DNA of 64,000 bases, taken from assembly GCF_001307805.1 (NCBI RefSeq), contig NZ_CP013862.1:1116001-1180000 (forward strand), written 5' to 3'. The DNA comes from Lentibacillus amyloliquefaciens. GTDB lineage: Bacteria > Bacillota > Bacilli > Bacillales > Amphibacillaceae. The notes under the pieces were generated by a model. It was not told where the DNA came from and did not search any database. It saw only the letters and a list, made by a program, of their open reading frames with translations. Every line of letters starts with the position of its first letter. Within the stretch, counting starts at the first letter, position 1. Made by a program: the position numbers and the translations under genes. Of the stretch, positions 48,124-57,999 are shown piece by piece.

Positions 48124-49188
48124 TTATAACCTCCTGACTGACATCACATGCTCAATGAGAACTTTGAGCACAAATGAAATGGGAACAGCCAAAATAAGAC
48201 CAATAACCCCGCCTATTTTTCCCCCAAGCAGCAAGGCAAAAATGATAGCTGCCGGGTGAATCCTGACACTCCTGCCAACTATATACGGCGATAAAAAATT
48301 GCCTTCTATGACCTGTATGATAAAAATGCTTGCCAGCACAATTAAAGCCATTTTGCCGGAAATAGTCGCCGTAATGGCAATCGCCGGGATCGCTCCAATA
48401 ATCGGACCAAAATAGGGAATAATGTTCGTGAGCGCCATAATAATTGCTAATAATAAGGCATATGGAATACCCAAAAATTTAAATACCCCGAATGCTGCCG
48501 CACCGACAAACAGTGATACGATCAGCTGTCCTCTTATGTAACCGCCAAGCCCTTCATCTATTGCATGCAAGAGCCCTTTTGTCTGTTTATGATACTTTTG
48601 GGGAATCCAAGTTTTGAAATAATCTTTAATAGAAGCAAAATCTTTCAAAAAGTAGAAAGCGAGGACCGGAATCACGGTTATAACCACAATCATATCGAAA
48701 ATCTTCGTAAAGCCTCTGACAACGTCAGCAATCAATTCTTCCATATAGGCTTCTGCTTCAAATATCAGTTCATCCATTTTGTCATGGAAAGTCTCCGGCA
48801 AGAAAGATGTATATTCATACAGACTATAAACGAAGTCCCGATACATTTCAATCAGCTGGGGAAGCTGGTTCTGCAAATCACTCAGCTGCTGAATGACAGC
48901 CGGATATAGACGGTATCCCAAAAACCCAATTCCGCCAAAAAAAAGAAAATAAATCAACAGAATGGCTGCACTCTTCGGGATATTGTGCTTGTGCATTTTT
49001 TCAATGACCGGGTATAATAAATAAGCAATCAACATGGCTATTAAAAACGGAAGAAGCAGCTGCCATAGGAAAGAAAGGACAGTACCATAAACAGGAAAAA
49101 GTTTCACAAGTAAATAGACAAATAAAAATACAAAAATGCCAGTTATAACCCAAAACAGAAAATTCAATGGTTTATTGTACAGGAACAT
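48124..49188 (-). CDS. yrrI: AI-2E family transporter / permease YrrI
   Basis: 354 residues, about eight membrane helices with a central hydrophilic domain between the third and fourth. Family patterns: LLIYFLFFGGIGFLGYRLYP, DEGLGGYIRGQLIVSLFVG and NIIPYFGPIIGAIPAI. Despite the name, most members are not proven AI-2 exporters, and some move Na+ for H+. The start MFLYNK has GGGAGG seven bases away. In B. subtilis the homologue yrrI lies in the same neighbourhood, but with a gln transport operon, absent here. Confidence 0.88.
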   Translation of the reverse strand: MFLYNKPLNFLFWVITGIFVFLFVYLLVKLFPVYGTVLSFLWQLLLPFLIAMLIAYLLYPVIEKMHKHNIPKSAAILLIYFLFFGGIGFLGYRLYPAVIQQLSDLQNQLPQLIEMYRDFVYSLYEYTSFLPETFHDKMDELIFEAEAYMEELIADVVRGFTKIFDMIVVITVIPVLAFYFLKDFASIKDYFKTWIPQKYHKQTKGLLHAIDEGLGGYIRGQLIVSLFVGAAAFGVFKFLGIPYALLLAIIMALTNIIPYFGPIIGAIPAIAITATISGKMALIVLASIFIIQVIEGNFLSPYIVGRSVRIHPAAIIFALLLGGKIGGVIGLILAVPISFVLKVLIEHVMSVRRL

Positions 49189-49233
49189 GCCTGAACCTCC
49201 CGGGTAAAGTGAGTTCATGTTTTTGATAAAACA

Positions 49234-49425
49234 TTACCATTGAATTTTCCGCTCATCTTCCGTAAACAGATCATCCAGAGAACTTAACGACCCATCCGGC
49301 TCAACCTGATGAATCGTAAGTTTATCATTAAAGACAGAGAGCTCAACAAAACAATTCCAGCAATAGAATTGCTGAGCTCCGATTTTACCAATATTTTTTT
49401 CGCTGCAATTCGGACATACCAACAT
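49234..49425 (-). CDS. Small zinc-ribbon protein of unknown function
   Basis: 63 residues from MLVCPNC, with AAAGGAG seven bases upstream. Two CxxC pairs (CPNC near residue 4 and CWNC near residue 24) would form a zinc ribbon. The rest is a polar tail (VEPDGSLSSLDDLFTEDERKIQW). I do not recognise a named family. It lies between recD2 and the yrrI permease, downstream of two inverted repeats. Confidence 0.75.
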   Translation of the reverse strand: MLVCPNCSEKNIGKIGAQQFYCWNCFVELSVFNDKLTIHQVEPDGSLSSLDDLFTEDERKIQW

Positions 49426-49453
49426 TGTGAAAGCTCCTTTATCCCGCATATAA

Positions 49454-49547
49454 CGGACAGTAAATCCCCGAAAAACGGGGCTTAACAGTCCGTAAATGTC
49501 CGATTCGGTTTAACTGACATTCAATGGAAAAATCACTCCATTGAATG
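49454..49547. repeat. Two hairpin-forming inverted repeats between recD2 and the zinc-ribbon gene
   Basis: The first (49454-49492) pairs 17 bases with three mismatches around AAAAA, with a perfect CCCCG/CGGGG core. The second (49518-49547) is a perfect 11-base stem (CATTCAATGGA/TCCATTGAATG) with an eight-base loop. Neither has a proper T run, so they are poor terminators. They may act as operators, mRNA-processing sites or transcript-end stabilisers. Confidence 0.6.
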
Positions 49548-49603
49548 AAGTTTCACTTTATTTGTCTATGGTTGCCCGAAAAGAGACAAAATATACATGA
49601 TAT

Positions 49604-51928
49604 TCACATAAAATCGTATGGCGTCATTTCTTCTTCCTCCCCGATTGGCTGTTCGCTTTCTTCAATAGCATCCAAACGTTCATGCAGTTGTTTTTTTAGT
49701 GATGTGAAACGCTTGTTTGAGTCCAGTGTCTGCACCCCCCGCAGAAAAGCATGCTGCTGACCGCAAATGATAAGCGACTTTTTGCTCCTTGTTATGGCGG
49801 TATAGAGTAAATTTTTCTTCAGCATACGATTGTAAGCCGAAACAATCGGCAGAATAACAATCGGAAATTCGCTCCCCTGCGACTTATGGATAGAGATACA
49901 GTAGGCATGTGTGATGTTCACATAATCTTTTCTTTCATACACAACCTCTTTGCCTTCAAAATCCACTACAAGCTGTTCAATGTTATCGACATTTTCATCT
50001 TCTTCAAATATAGCAACAACTTCGCCAATATCACCATTATAGATGTTATCCTCCGGTTGGTTGACAAGTTGCAGGACTTTATCACCAACACGGAAAACGG
50101 CATCTGTCGTTTGTATTTCCCGTTTTGAGGACGAAGGCGGGTTTATCAGGGTCTGCAAATGTTGATTAATCATGGTTATGCCAGCCTCGGAACGGTACAT
50201 CGGTGCCATAACCTGAATGTTTTTTAAATCAACGCCTTTTGTTCCGGCCCGTTCAATAACCATCGTGACGGCTTCAATCACCTGATGTGTGCTGCAGTGG
50301 ATAAAGCTGAAATCTTTATCATTTTGTAATGCTCGCTGATCAACTGCATCCTGTTTAATCATATGTGCGAGTTCAATTATTTTAGATCCTTCCTTTTGCC
50401 GGTAAACATCCTGAAGACTTATATATGGAATATGTTCACTGGCTAGCAAATCCGCCAGCACCTGTCCCGGTCCTACCGATGGGAGCTGATCTTCGTCGCC
50501 CACCAGCAATACTTGCATATCGTCCGGTATAGCTTTGAACAAACTATTGGCAAGCCAAATATCAACCATGGAAAACTCATCAACAATTAAATATTTGCCT
50601 GTTAGTTGCTCATGCTCATTTTTCTCAAATCCGCTTTGTCCATCCCATCCTAACAATCGGTGAATCGTTACCGCCGGAAGACCGGTTGATTCCTTCAGTC
50701 TTTTAGCAGCTCTGCCGGTAGGTGCTGTCAAAATAAAGGGATAATCTGAAGCTGAATCATATTCACCCGGGTCTGAGGAAAGGTCATGAATTTCAGCATA
50801 GGCATTCAGTATTCCTTTTACCACCGTTGTCTTGCCGGTTCCCGGGCCACCTGTTAGAATCATTAATTTCGAGCGTAACGCTTGCTCGATAGCTTCAAAT
50901 TGTTCCTTGCCGTAACTAAGGATTTCTTCTTCTTCAATATCCCCTATAATCTTCATCAGTTCTGCTGTTGGAGTTTCATGTTCAACCGGTTTGGAAATCA
51001 ATCGTTTAAGATTGGATGCAAATCCATCTTCGGCATAATAAAGTGAAGGCAAGTAAACATTTCCGTCGGCAAGTATGACATCTTTTTCCTTGTTTAAGGC
51101 TTCCAGACGGTTTACGACCATATCATTGGTGAGCTTGAGTTCAGGGTGCACGAGCAAGTAGGCGACCTGCCTTGCACACGTTTCAATCGGTAAAAATACG
51201 TGACCATCCTGAATGTTTTTTTGCAAAACATAAATACACCCAGCGCCTATTCGGCTTGGGTGTGTCAACGACAGACCATTAGATCGAGCAATCTCATCGG
51301 CAGTCTGAAAACCAAACCCATCAATATCAAAAACATACTGATAAGGGTCTTCCTGCAACACGCTGATTGCTTCGTCTTTATACTCCTTGTATATTTTTTG
51401 GGCCATCTTCAGACCGATTCCGTATTTAGATAAATAAACAGCGATGTGCTCAAAACCCTGGTTTTCTTTTAAAGTATCAGCAAGAAGTTTGGCTTTTTCT
51501 TTTTTTAAACCCGGCACTTCAGATAACACATTCGAGTCGTTTAATATTTTCGAAATGGCATTCTCACCAAGTGTATCCACTATTTTTTCGGCTGTTTTTT
51601 TTCCAATGCCGTGAAACATATCACTGGAGAGATAAGCAATCAGACCTTCTTTTGTATCAGGGACAAACGTTTGGTATGAAGTCACTTTGTATTGCAGACC
51701 AAATTTAGCATGCCGCTCCAGACTGCCATAAAAGTTATACACAGCAGTTTCCTGCAGGTCTGAGAAATAACCTTTTATAACGATATCCTTATTCGTATAA
51801 TCTTCATTCGTATCAAGGACTTTAATTTTGGAAATGGAAAAATTTTCATGCTCGTTTCTAAAAATCGTGTGCAGCAGTTCACCTTTTATATACCCATCTG
51901 TTTGAGGGTTTTGTCCATCCGTTGCCAT
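49604..51928 (-). CDS. recD2: ATP-dependent DNA helicase RecD2
   Basis: 774 residues, the long RecD2 form that works without RecBC. An N-terminal OB-fold and helix-hairpin-helix region is followed by the SF1B helicase core. Walker A is LTGGPGTGKTTVVKG, Walker B is LIVDEFSMVD, and motif III is LVGDEDQLPSVGPGQ. The C-terminal motif VI region is ITHAYCISIHKSQGSEFPIV and LLYTAITRSKKS. It unwinds with 5'-3' polarity and is tied to replication-fork and mismatch repair. Confidence 0.95.
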   Translation of the reverse strand: MATDGQNPQTDGYIKGELLHTIFRNEHENFSISKIKVLDTNEDYTNKDIVIKGYFSDLQETAVYNFYGSLERHAKFGLQYKVTSYQTFVPDTKEGLIAYLSSDMFHGIGKKTAEKIVDTLGENAISKILNDSNVLSEVPGLKKEKAKLLADTLKENQGFEHIAVYLSKYGIGLKMAQKIYKEYKDEAISVLQEDPYQYVFDIDGFGFQTADEIARSNGLSLTHPSRIGAGCIYVLQKNIQDGHVFLPIETCARQVAYLLVHPELKLTNDMVVNRLEALNKEKDVILADGNVYLPSLYYAEDGFASNLKRLISKPVEHETPTAELMKIIGDIEEEEILSYGKEQFEAIEQALRSKLMILTGGPGTGKTTVVKGILNAYAEIHDLSSDPGEYDSASDYPFILTAPTGRAAKRLKESTGLPAVTIHRLLGWDGQSGFEKNEHEQLTGKYLIVDEFSMVDIWLANSLFKAIPDDMQVLLVGDEDQLPSVGPGQVLADLLASEHIPYISLQDVYRQKEGSKIIELAHMIKQDAVDQRALQNDKDFSFIHCSTHQVIEAVTMVIERAGTKGVDLKNIQVMAPMYRSEAGITMINQHLQTLINPPSSSKREIQTTDAVFRVGDKVLQLVNQPEDNIYNGDIGEVVAIFEEDENVDNIEQLVVDFEGKEVVYERKDYVNITHAYCISIHKSQGSEFPIVILPIVSAYNRMLKKNLLYTAITRSKKSLIICGQQHAFLRGVQTLDSNKRFTSLKKQLHERLDAIEESEQPIGEEEEMTPYDFM

Positions 51929-51946
51929 ACGAATAACCTCACTATC

Positions 51947-52615
51947 TTACATATCAGAATTATTCCAGACTTGCATGATTTGTTCTTTTGCGTTTTTCGC
52001 CAATAAATGTTCAGGCTGAATTTCCAAAGCCTGATTGAATTGGTTCAAAGCACCCTCCAGATCTTCTTCATACAAAGCAATGACTCCCAGGTTATAATGC
52101 GCATCACTATGGTTTCCATCCAGTTTAAGCACATTCTCAAATACCGGTTTTGCATCATTGATATGCTCGCTTTGTGCCAGAGACATCCCGTATTGAAACA
52201 GGAATTCAGTGTCTTTGGGGGCAAGTTCGGCCGCCCGCATCAAGTATGGAATAGCCAGTTTATACTCCTCCTGATGGAAGAATGTCATCCCGAGTAGATA
52301 AAATACATCCGCTTCTTCAAGACCGATTTCAATAGCTTTTAAAAAGTTTTGCTGAGCATTTGAAAAATCCTGTTTTTCATAGTATAGATTCCCGAGCCCG
52401 TAATAAGCTGTTGCTGCTTCTGAATCCAGTTCAATTGCACGATGGTAAAAACGTTCCGCACGTTCAGTATCATTGATATGAAGCAATAAATTCCCGAAGT
52501 TTACATAGCCCACCGGATTTTCCGGGTCCGTTTCTATAATATCATTGAAAAGCTGTGCCGCTTCTTCATATTTTTGTTCTTTCATCAGCTGTATCGCCTG
52601 CTGATTTTTATCCAT
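51947..52615 (-). CDS. yrrB: TPR-repeat protein YrrB
   Basis: 222 residues from MDKNQQAIQ (AGAGGTG nine bases upstream). About six tetratricopeptide repeats of 34 residues are visible, for example PVGYVNFGNLLLHINDTERAERFYHRAI and ATAYYGLGNLYYEKQDFSNAQQNFLKAI. It is a protein-protein scaffold with no enzymatic domain. It sits between mnmA and recD2, as in B. subtilis, where a role with the tRNA thiolation gene trmU has been guessed only from linkage. Confidence 0.9.
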   Translation of the reverse strand: MDKNQQAIQLMKEQKYEEAAQLFNDIIETDPENPVGYVNFGNLLLHINDTERAERFYHRAIELDSEAATAYYGLGNLYYEKQDFSNAQQNFLKAIEIGLEEADVFYLLGMTFFHQEEYKLAIPYLMRAAELAPKDTEFLFQYGMSLAQSEHINDAKPVFENVLKLDGNHSDAHYNLGVIALYEEDLEGALNQFNQALEIQPEHLLAKNAKEQIMQVWNNSDM

Positions 52616-52659
52616 TGTTTCACCTCTAATCGTCAAAAAAGCATATAACGCCCATTTGG

Positions 52660-53787
<1,128 letters not shown>

Positions 53788-54930
53788 TTAATTTGCTAAA
53801 CGTTTCACGATTGCCGCAACACGATCTGCTGCCTCAATCACATTCTCTTCAGTATTGAACGACCCGAAACTGAACCGGATTGAATTGGTTGTCCGATCTG
53901 AATTTCCGCCATACATCGCACTGAGTACATGGGAAGGTTCCACTGACCCGGCTGTACATGCACTGCCGCTTGATGCGGAAATGCCGCTGAGATCAAAATT
54001 TGTCAAGAGAGACTCAACGTTTGTTCCCGGAAAGCTTAGATTGACAATCGCCGGTATTGTATGATCCGGTGTACCGTTCACTTCATATTTGATGCCATTC
54101 TCTCTCAGCCGGTTTAAAAATCGGTCTTTATAAGAGGCATAAACCTGTCTTTTTTCAGCTTTATTTTCCACCGTCAATTCAACAGCCTTTTTGAAGCCGA
54201 CAGCAGCAGCAATGTTTTCTGTTCCAGGGCGACGTTTTCGTTCCTGTTCACCTCCGAATTGAAGTGCTTCAATTTTAGTACCACCTGCCACATACAAAAA
54301 TCCGATACCTTTGGGACCATTTATTTTATGGGAAGAAACCGTCAATAGATCAATCCCTGACTGTTGAACGTCTATATCCAATAAACCGAAAGCCTGGACT
54401 GCATCGGTATGAAAATAGGCCTGATGATCTTTTAAAATATCACCGATCGCCTCGATTGGCTGAATGACGCCCGTTTCATTATTAACATACATAATCGATA
54501 CTAAAATGGTGTCGTCTCTCAATGATGCAGTCAGATCCTCAATGTTAATTCTTCCTTGTTCATCAACCGGAAGATATGTGACATCAAATTCCTGTTGTTC
54601 CAGATATTCAGCTGTATTTAGTGCTGCGTGATGCTCCTGAACAGTTGTAATGATATGGTTCCCTTTATCCTGATTAGCCAGAGCAGTGCCAATCATGGCA
54701 AGGTTATCTGCTTCTGTTCCGCCGCTTGTAAAAACGATATCTTTTTCGTTGGCATGAATGCTGCCAGCCATGGTACGTCGCGCGTCATCAAGGTATTGTC
54801 TGGCTTTTCGGCCAAATGAATGAACACTTGAAGGATTACCGAATATATTTGTCATAATCGGATTCATCGCTTCAACAACTTGCGTGTCCATCGGGGTTGT
54901 TGCCGCATGATCCAAATAAATGTGATCCAT
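53788..54930 (-). CDS. yrvO: Cysteine desulfurase (YrvO type, for tRNA thiolation)
   Basis: 380 residues. A PLP enzyme that removes sulfur from cysteine. The N-terminus YLDHAATTP, the PLP lysine in SSHKINGPKGIG and the catalytic cysteine loop SSGSACTAGS are all present. The start MDHIYLD has GAAAGGG eight bases away. It is adjacent to mnmA and cymR, so the likely recipient is MnmA and not the Suf system. Confidence 0.94.
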   Translation of the reverse strand: MDHIYLDHAATTPMDTQVVEAMNPIMTNIFGNPSSVHSFGRKARQYLDDARRTMAGSIHANEKDIVFTSGGTEADNLAMIGTALANQDKGNHIITTVQEHHAALNTAEYLEQQEFDVTYLPVDEQGRINIEDLTASLRDDTILVSIMYVNNETGVIQPIEAIGDILKDHQAYFHTDAVQAFGLLDIDVQQSGIDLLTVSSHKINGPKGIGFLYVAGGTKIEALQFGGEQERKRRPGTENIAAAVGFKKAVELTVENKAEKRQVYASYKDRFLNRLRENGIKYEVNGTPDHTIPAIVNLSFPGTNVESLLTNFDLSGISASSGSACTAGSVEPSHVLSAMYGGNSDRTTNSIRFSFGSFNTEENVIEAADRVAAIVKRLAN

Positions 54931-54993
54931 CTTTATTACCCTTTCCAACTATATGTTAAATAGCGATAAATTCTCGCTGTTCAAGCATATTGA

Positions 54994-55413
54994 TTAAATA
55001 TAAAACATATAGGCGTCCTGCACCTTGTCATTTTCATGCTGTTTCAAATCTTCCAATGTTGTCGTATCCAATACATCTTTGACAGCATCCCTTACGCGTA
55101 TCCATAACGCCTGCTTGGCAGGTTCTTCATTTTCTATCCCTTCAACAGGCGATATTGGTCCTTCAAGTACGCGTATAATATCCCCTGCTCGAATGTCTTT
55201 CGGATCTTTCGCCAGTATATAACCGCCGTATGCACCGCGGATACTCTTTATCAGCCCTGCATTTCGCAATGGAGATGCGAGCTGTTCCAAATAATGCTCA
55301 GAAAGCTCTTTCTCACGGGCAATCGTCTTCAGTGAAGTTGGACCGTTCCCATGCTTTCTTGCTAGTTCAAGCATAATGGTTAACCCGTATCTGCCTTTAG
55401 TCGAAATCTTCAT
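54994..55413 (-). CDS. cymR: Rrf2-family cysteine metabolism repressor CymR
   Basis: 139 residues. An N-terminal winged helix (ISTKGRYGLTIMLELARKHG...ISREKELSEHYLEQL-like) is present. The usual Fe-S cysteines of IscR are absent, as in CymR. In B. subtilis it represses sulfur uptake and cysteine synthesis together with CysK. It lies just upstream of the cysteine desulfurase and divergent from rarA. Confidence 0.92.
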   Translation of the reverse strand: MKISTKGRYGLTIMLELARKHGNGPTSLKTIAREKELSEHYLEQLASPLRNAGLIKSIRGAYGGYILAKDPKDIRAGDIIRVLEGPISPVEGIENEEPAKQALWIRVRDAVKDVLDTTTLEDLKQHENDKVQDAYMFYI

Positions 55414-55557
55414 TTAAAACACCTCATAATTTATAAAACGTTCTTTATGATAATATAAAATATTATAGCACGAATCACTTGTTTCTTGCATTTTAACACA
55501 TTCAGAATTACGCTTTTATATATATTGCTTATTAACTTTTAAAAAAGGACGATCAAA

Positions 55558-56835
55558 ATGAACCAACAACCACTCGCTTATCGTATGAGACCTGAACATA
55601 TTAATGACATTATAGGGCAAGAACATCTGGTCAGTGAAGGAAAAATACTTAACCGTATGATACAGGCTGAACGCCTCTCCCCTATGATTCTGTTTGGACC
55701 TCCGGGAACCGGAAAGACGTCATTGGCGTATGCCCTTGCCAAGAGCCTGGACATCCCGGTAAAAATGCTGAATGCTGTCGTTGATAAGAAAAAAGATATG
55801 GAAATCGTTGTGGAAGAAGCTAAAATGACCGGACAAGTTGTTCTCGTGCTTGATGAAGTCCACAGATTGGACAAAGCAAAACAGGATTTTCTGCTTCCGC
55901 ATATCGAAAGTAACCTTCTGACGCTGATTGGCTGCACAACAAGCAACCCATATCATTCTATTAACCCTGCCATCCGCAGCAGATGCCACCTGTTCGAACT
56001 TCACCCATTAACAATTGATAATATCAAAACGGCCATCACGAGAGCCTCAATTGATGAAGTGAACGGCGTAGGATCAGAGTCTGTTAAATTAACAGATGAA
56101 GCACTGGACCATTTGGCATTTGCTGCAAACGGTGATATGCGCTCTGCCTTGAATGGGCTCGAGCTTGCAGTTTCATCTACACCAAAGGACAATAAGGGTG
56201 AAATTGTTATCTCTCTCGAAGCAGCTGAAGAATGCATGCAGAAAAAGAGTTTTTCGCATGATAAAGATGGTGACGCCCACTACGACGTCTTGTCAGCTTT
56301 TCAAAAATCCATCCGGGGCAGTGACGTTAACGCAGCTTTGCATTATCTCGGAAGACTGATAGAAGCCGGTGATCTGGACAGTATTGCACGCCGTATGATC
56401 GTAATCGCCTACGAAGATATTGGACTTGCCAATCCTCAAGCAGGACCGAGAGCCATTTCTGCTGTTCAGGCAGCAGAGCGCCTGGGCTTCCCTGAAGCAC
56501 GTATACCCTTAGCTAATGCAATCGTCGAGCTCGCACTGTCACCTAAATCCAATACAGCATATAATGCGCTTGATGAAGCACTCTCAGATATTCGCAATGG
56601 AAAAAGCGGAGATGTACCCGCTCACTTAAAAGACGCACATTATCAAGGCGCCCAAAAAATGGGCCGGGGCATTGACTATAAATACCCGCATAATTATGAA
56701 AACAGCTGGGTCAATCAACAGTATCTGCCAGACACAATCAAAAATAAAGATTACTATAAGCCAAAAGCCAGCAGCAAATTTGAACAGCAATTGAAAAACG
56801 TTCATGAGAAAATCCAATCAAAAAAACAATACTAG
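55558..56835 (+). CDS. rarA: Replication-associated recombination protein RarA (MgsA)
   Basis: 425 residues. AAA+ ATPase related to clamp loaders and acting at stalled forks. Walker A is GPPGTGKTSLAYA, Walker B is LVLDEVHRLDK, and the arginine finger region is NPAIRSRCHLFEL. The C-terminal tetramer domain includes ARRMIVIAYEDIGLANP. The start ATG has AAGGACG upstream. It is divergently transcribed from cymR. Confidence 0.95.
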   Translation: MNQQPLAYRMRPEHINDIIGQEHLVSEGKILNRMIQAERLSPMILFGPPGTGKTSLAYALAKSLDIPVKMLNAVVDKKKDMEIVVEEAKMTGQVVLVLDEVHRLDKAKQDFLLPHIESNLLTLIGCTTSNPYHSINPAIRSRCHLFELHPLTIDNIKTAITRASIDEVNGVGSESVKLTDEALDHLAFAANGDMRSALNGLELAVSSTPKDNKGEIVISLEAAEECMQKKSFSHDKDGDAHYDVLSAFQKSIRGSDVNAALHYLGRLIEAGDLDSIARRMIVIAYEDIGLANPQAGPRAISAVQAAERLGFPEARIPLANAIVELALSPKSNTAYNALDEALSDIRNGKSGDVPAHLKDAHYQGAQKMGRGIDYKYPHNYENSWVNQQYLPDTIKNKDYYKPKASSKFEQQLKNVHEKIQSKKQY

Positions 56836-56927
56836 ATTTTAGAGGTATAATTCTTTTTTCAAGCGGTCAAACTAATGATTAAAGAGAAAAATCTATGATT
56901 ACCGTTTTTGAAAAAGGAGTTGACTAT

Positions 56928-57590
56928 ATGGCTAAAGTAAGACAGGACGCCTGGAGTCATGAAGATGATTTATTACTGGCAGAAACTGTACTGCGCCACA
57001 TCAGAGAAGGCAGCACGCAATTACATGCATTTGAGGAGGTGGGCGATAAACTGAACCGCACTTCAGCTGCATGTGGTTTTCGCTGGAATGCTGAAGTAAG
57101 AAATACGTATAACGATGCAATAGAACTTGCAAAACGGCAAAGAAAAGACAAGAAACGTGCAGATGCTAAAAAAGCCAGACAACCGGTTGCTGCCATTCAG
57201 GAAAATAAGAATCAACATGCTGATAAAGGATCCGTTGATACCGTATATGATGATACGGCACAATCAATAACGATTGATTCTGTCATTCAATTTCTCAAAC
57301 AGTTAGATAAAGACTATCAGGCTTCCAATCAATCAAAACAATCACTTGAACAAATGGGACAGGAAAATGAAACGTTAAAGAAACAGGTTAATCAATTGGA
57401 GAACAAATTGAAACAGACGGCAAAACAGCTTGAGACAGTTCAGGAAGATTATCAGGTGTTTATGCAAATAATGGACAGGGCACGAAAAATGACCGTGTTT
57501 GACGATAAGGATTCAGTACAAGCACCATCTTTCCAAATGGATAAGAATGGAAATTTACAGCAAGTTGCAGACGGTCCTTCCAATCAGTAA
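56928..57590 (+). CDS. rsfA: RsfA-type transcription regulator (Myb/SANT-like)
   Basis: 220 residues from MAKVRQDAW, with AAGGAG eight bases upstream. An N-terminal Myb-like domain (QDAWSHEDDLLLAETVLRHIREGSTQLHAFEEVG, then RTSAACGFRWNAEVR) is followed by a long C-terminal coiled coil (residues 130-195). RsfA modulates forespore sigma-F genes in B. subtilis, and paralogues such as YlbO are similar, so the exact orthology is uncertain. It lies 92 bases after rarA. Confidence 0.85.
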   Translation: MAKVRQDAWSHEDDLLLAETVLRHIREGSTQLHAFEEVGDKLNRTSAACGFRWNAEVRNTYNDAIELAKRQRKDKKRADAKKARQPVAAIQENKNQHADKGSVDTVYDDTAQSITIDSVIQFLKQLDKDYQASNQSKQSLEQMGQENETLKKQVNQLENKLKQTAKQLETVQEDYQVFMQIMDRARKMTVFDDKDSVQAPSFQMDKNGNLQQVADGPSNQ

Positions 57591-57660
57591 TTGTTTGTTT
57601 GTAAACGTGATCTATTCAAAACATATTCTGCATAGGCTGCAGAAAACAGCCTTACAATAA

Positions 57661-57687
57661 ATTGAGCGGGGTAAGAACCCGCTCAAT
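57661..57687. terminator. Bidirectional terminator between rsfA and the 6S RNA
   Basis: ATTGAGCGGG pairs perfectly with CCCGCTCAAT across a seven-base loop. On the plus strand it is followed by AAAGTTTTGTTTT, on the minus strand by TTTATTG. Confidence 0.75.
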
Positions 57688-57699
57688 AAAGTTTTGTTT

Positions 57700-57919
57700 T
57701 ATGTATCTATCAATCCCAATTGTGCCGTCTGTTTTATGGTTTTGATCCCGCTCCAGGCAGGTGGGTGCCCTGTTCCATATATAATTGTGCTTCCCCTTTT
57801 CCAAGGCTTGCACGCAATATGAAAACCTATGCAGACTCCCAATTATATAAGTGTTCGGTCAAAACGAATGTACTAGACGTACACATCAGGATTGAAAGAT
57901 TTTTATCTTATCGGTTTAT
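57700..57919 (-). ncRNA. ssrS: 6S RNA (BsrA-type RNA polymerase regulator)
   Basis: This is a transcript without a reading frame, between rsfA and aspS, where B. subtilis has 6S-1 RNA (bsrA). The 5' TCAATCC and TGTG segments pair with 3' CACA and GGATTGA to close a rod of about 195 bases, with AT-rich central strands opposite each other, as in 6S. The segment ACAGGGCACCCACCTG recalls Firmicute 6S RNAs. A strong sigma-A promoter lies upstream. It would bind RNA polymerase holoenzyme in stationary phase. Exact ends are estimates. Confidence 0.75.
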
Positions 57920-57925
57920 AAATTT

Positions 57926-57954
57926 ATCTTAACACACATATATATTTTTTTCAA
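57926..57954 (-). promoter_or_regulatory. Sigma-A promoter of the 6S RNA
   Basis: TTGAAA (57954-57949), 17 bases, TAAGAT (57931-57926) on the minus strand. The likely start is near 57919. Confidence 0.75.
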
Positions 57955-57999
57955 TATTCACTTTTATAAAATTTACATCCCGGTAGTTAAAACGATTGG

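Noticed and set aside
57720..57932. A 70-codon plus-strand frame between rsfA and aspS
   Set aside because: It is antisense to the predicted 6S RNA, lacks a ribosome binding site and crosses the RNA's closing stem.
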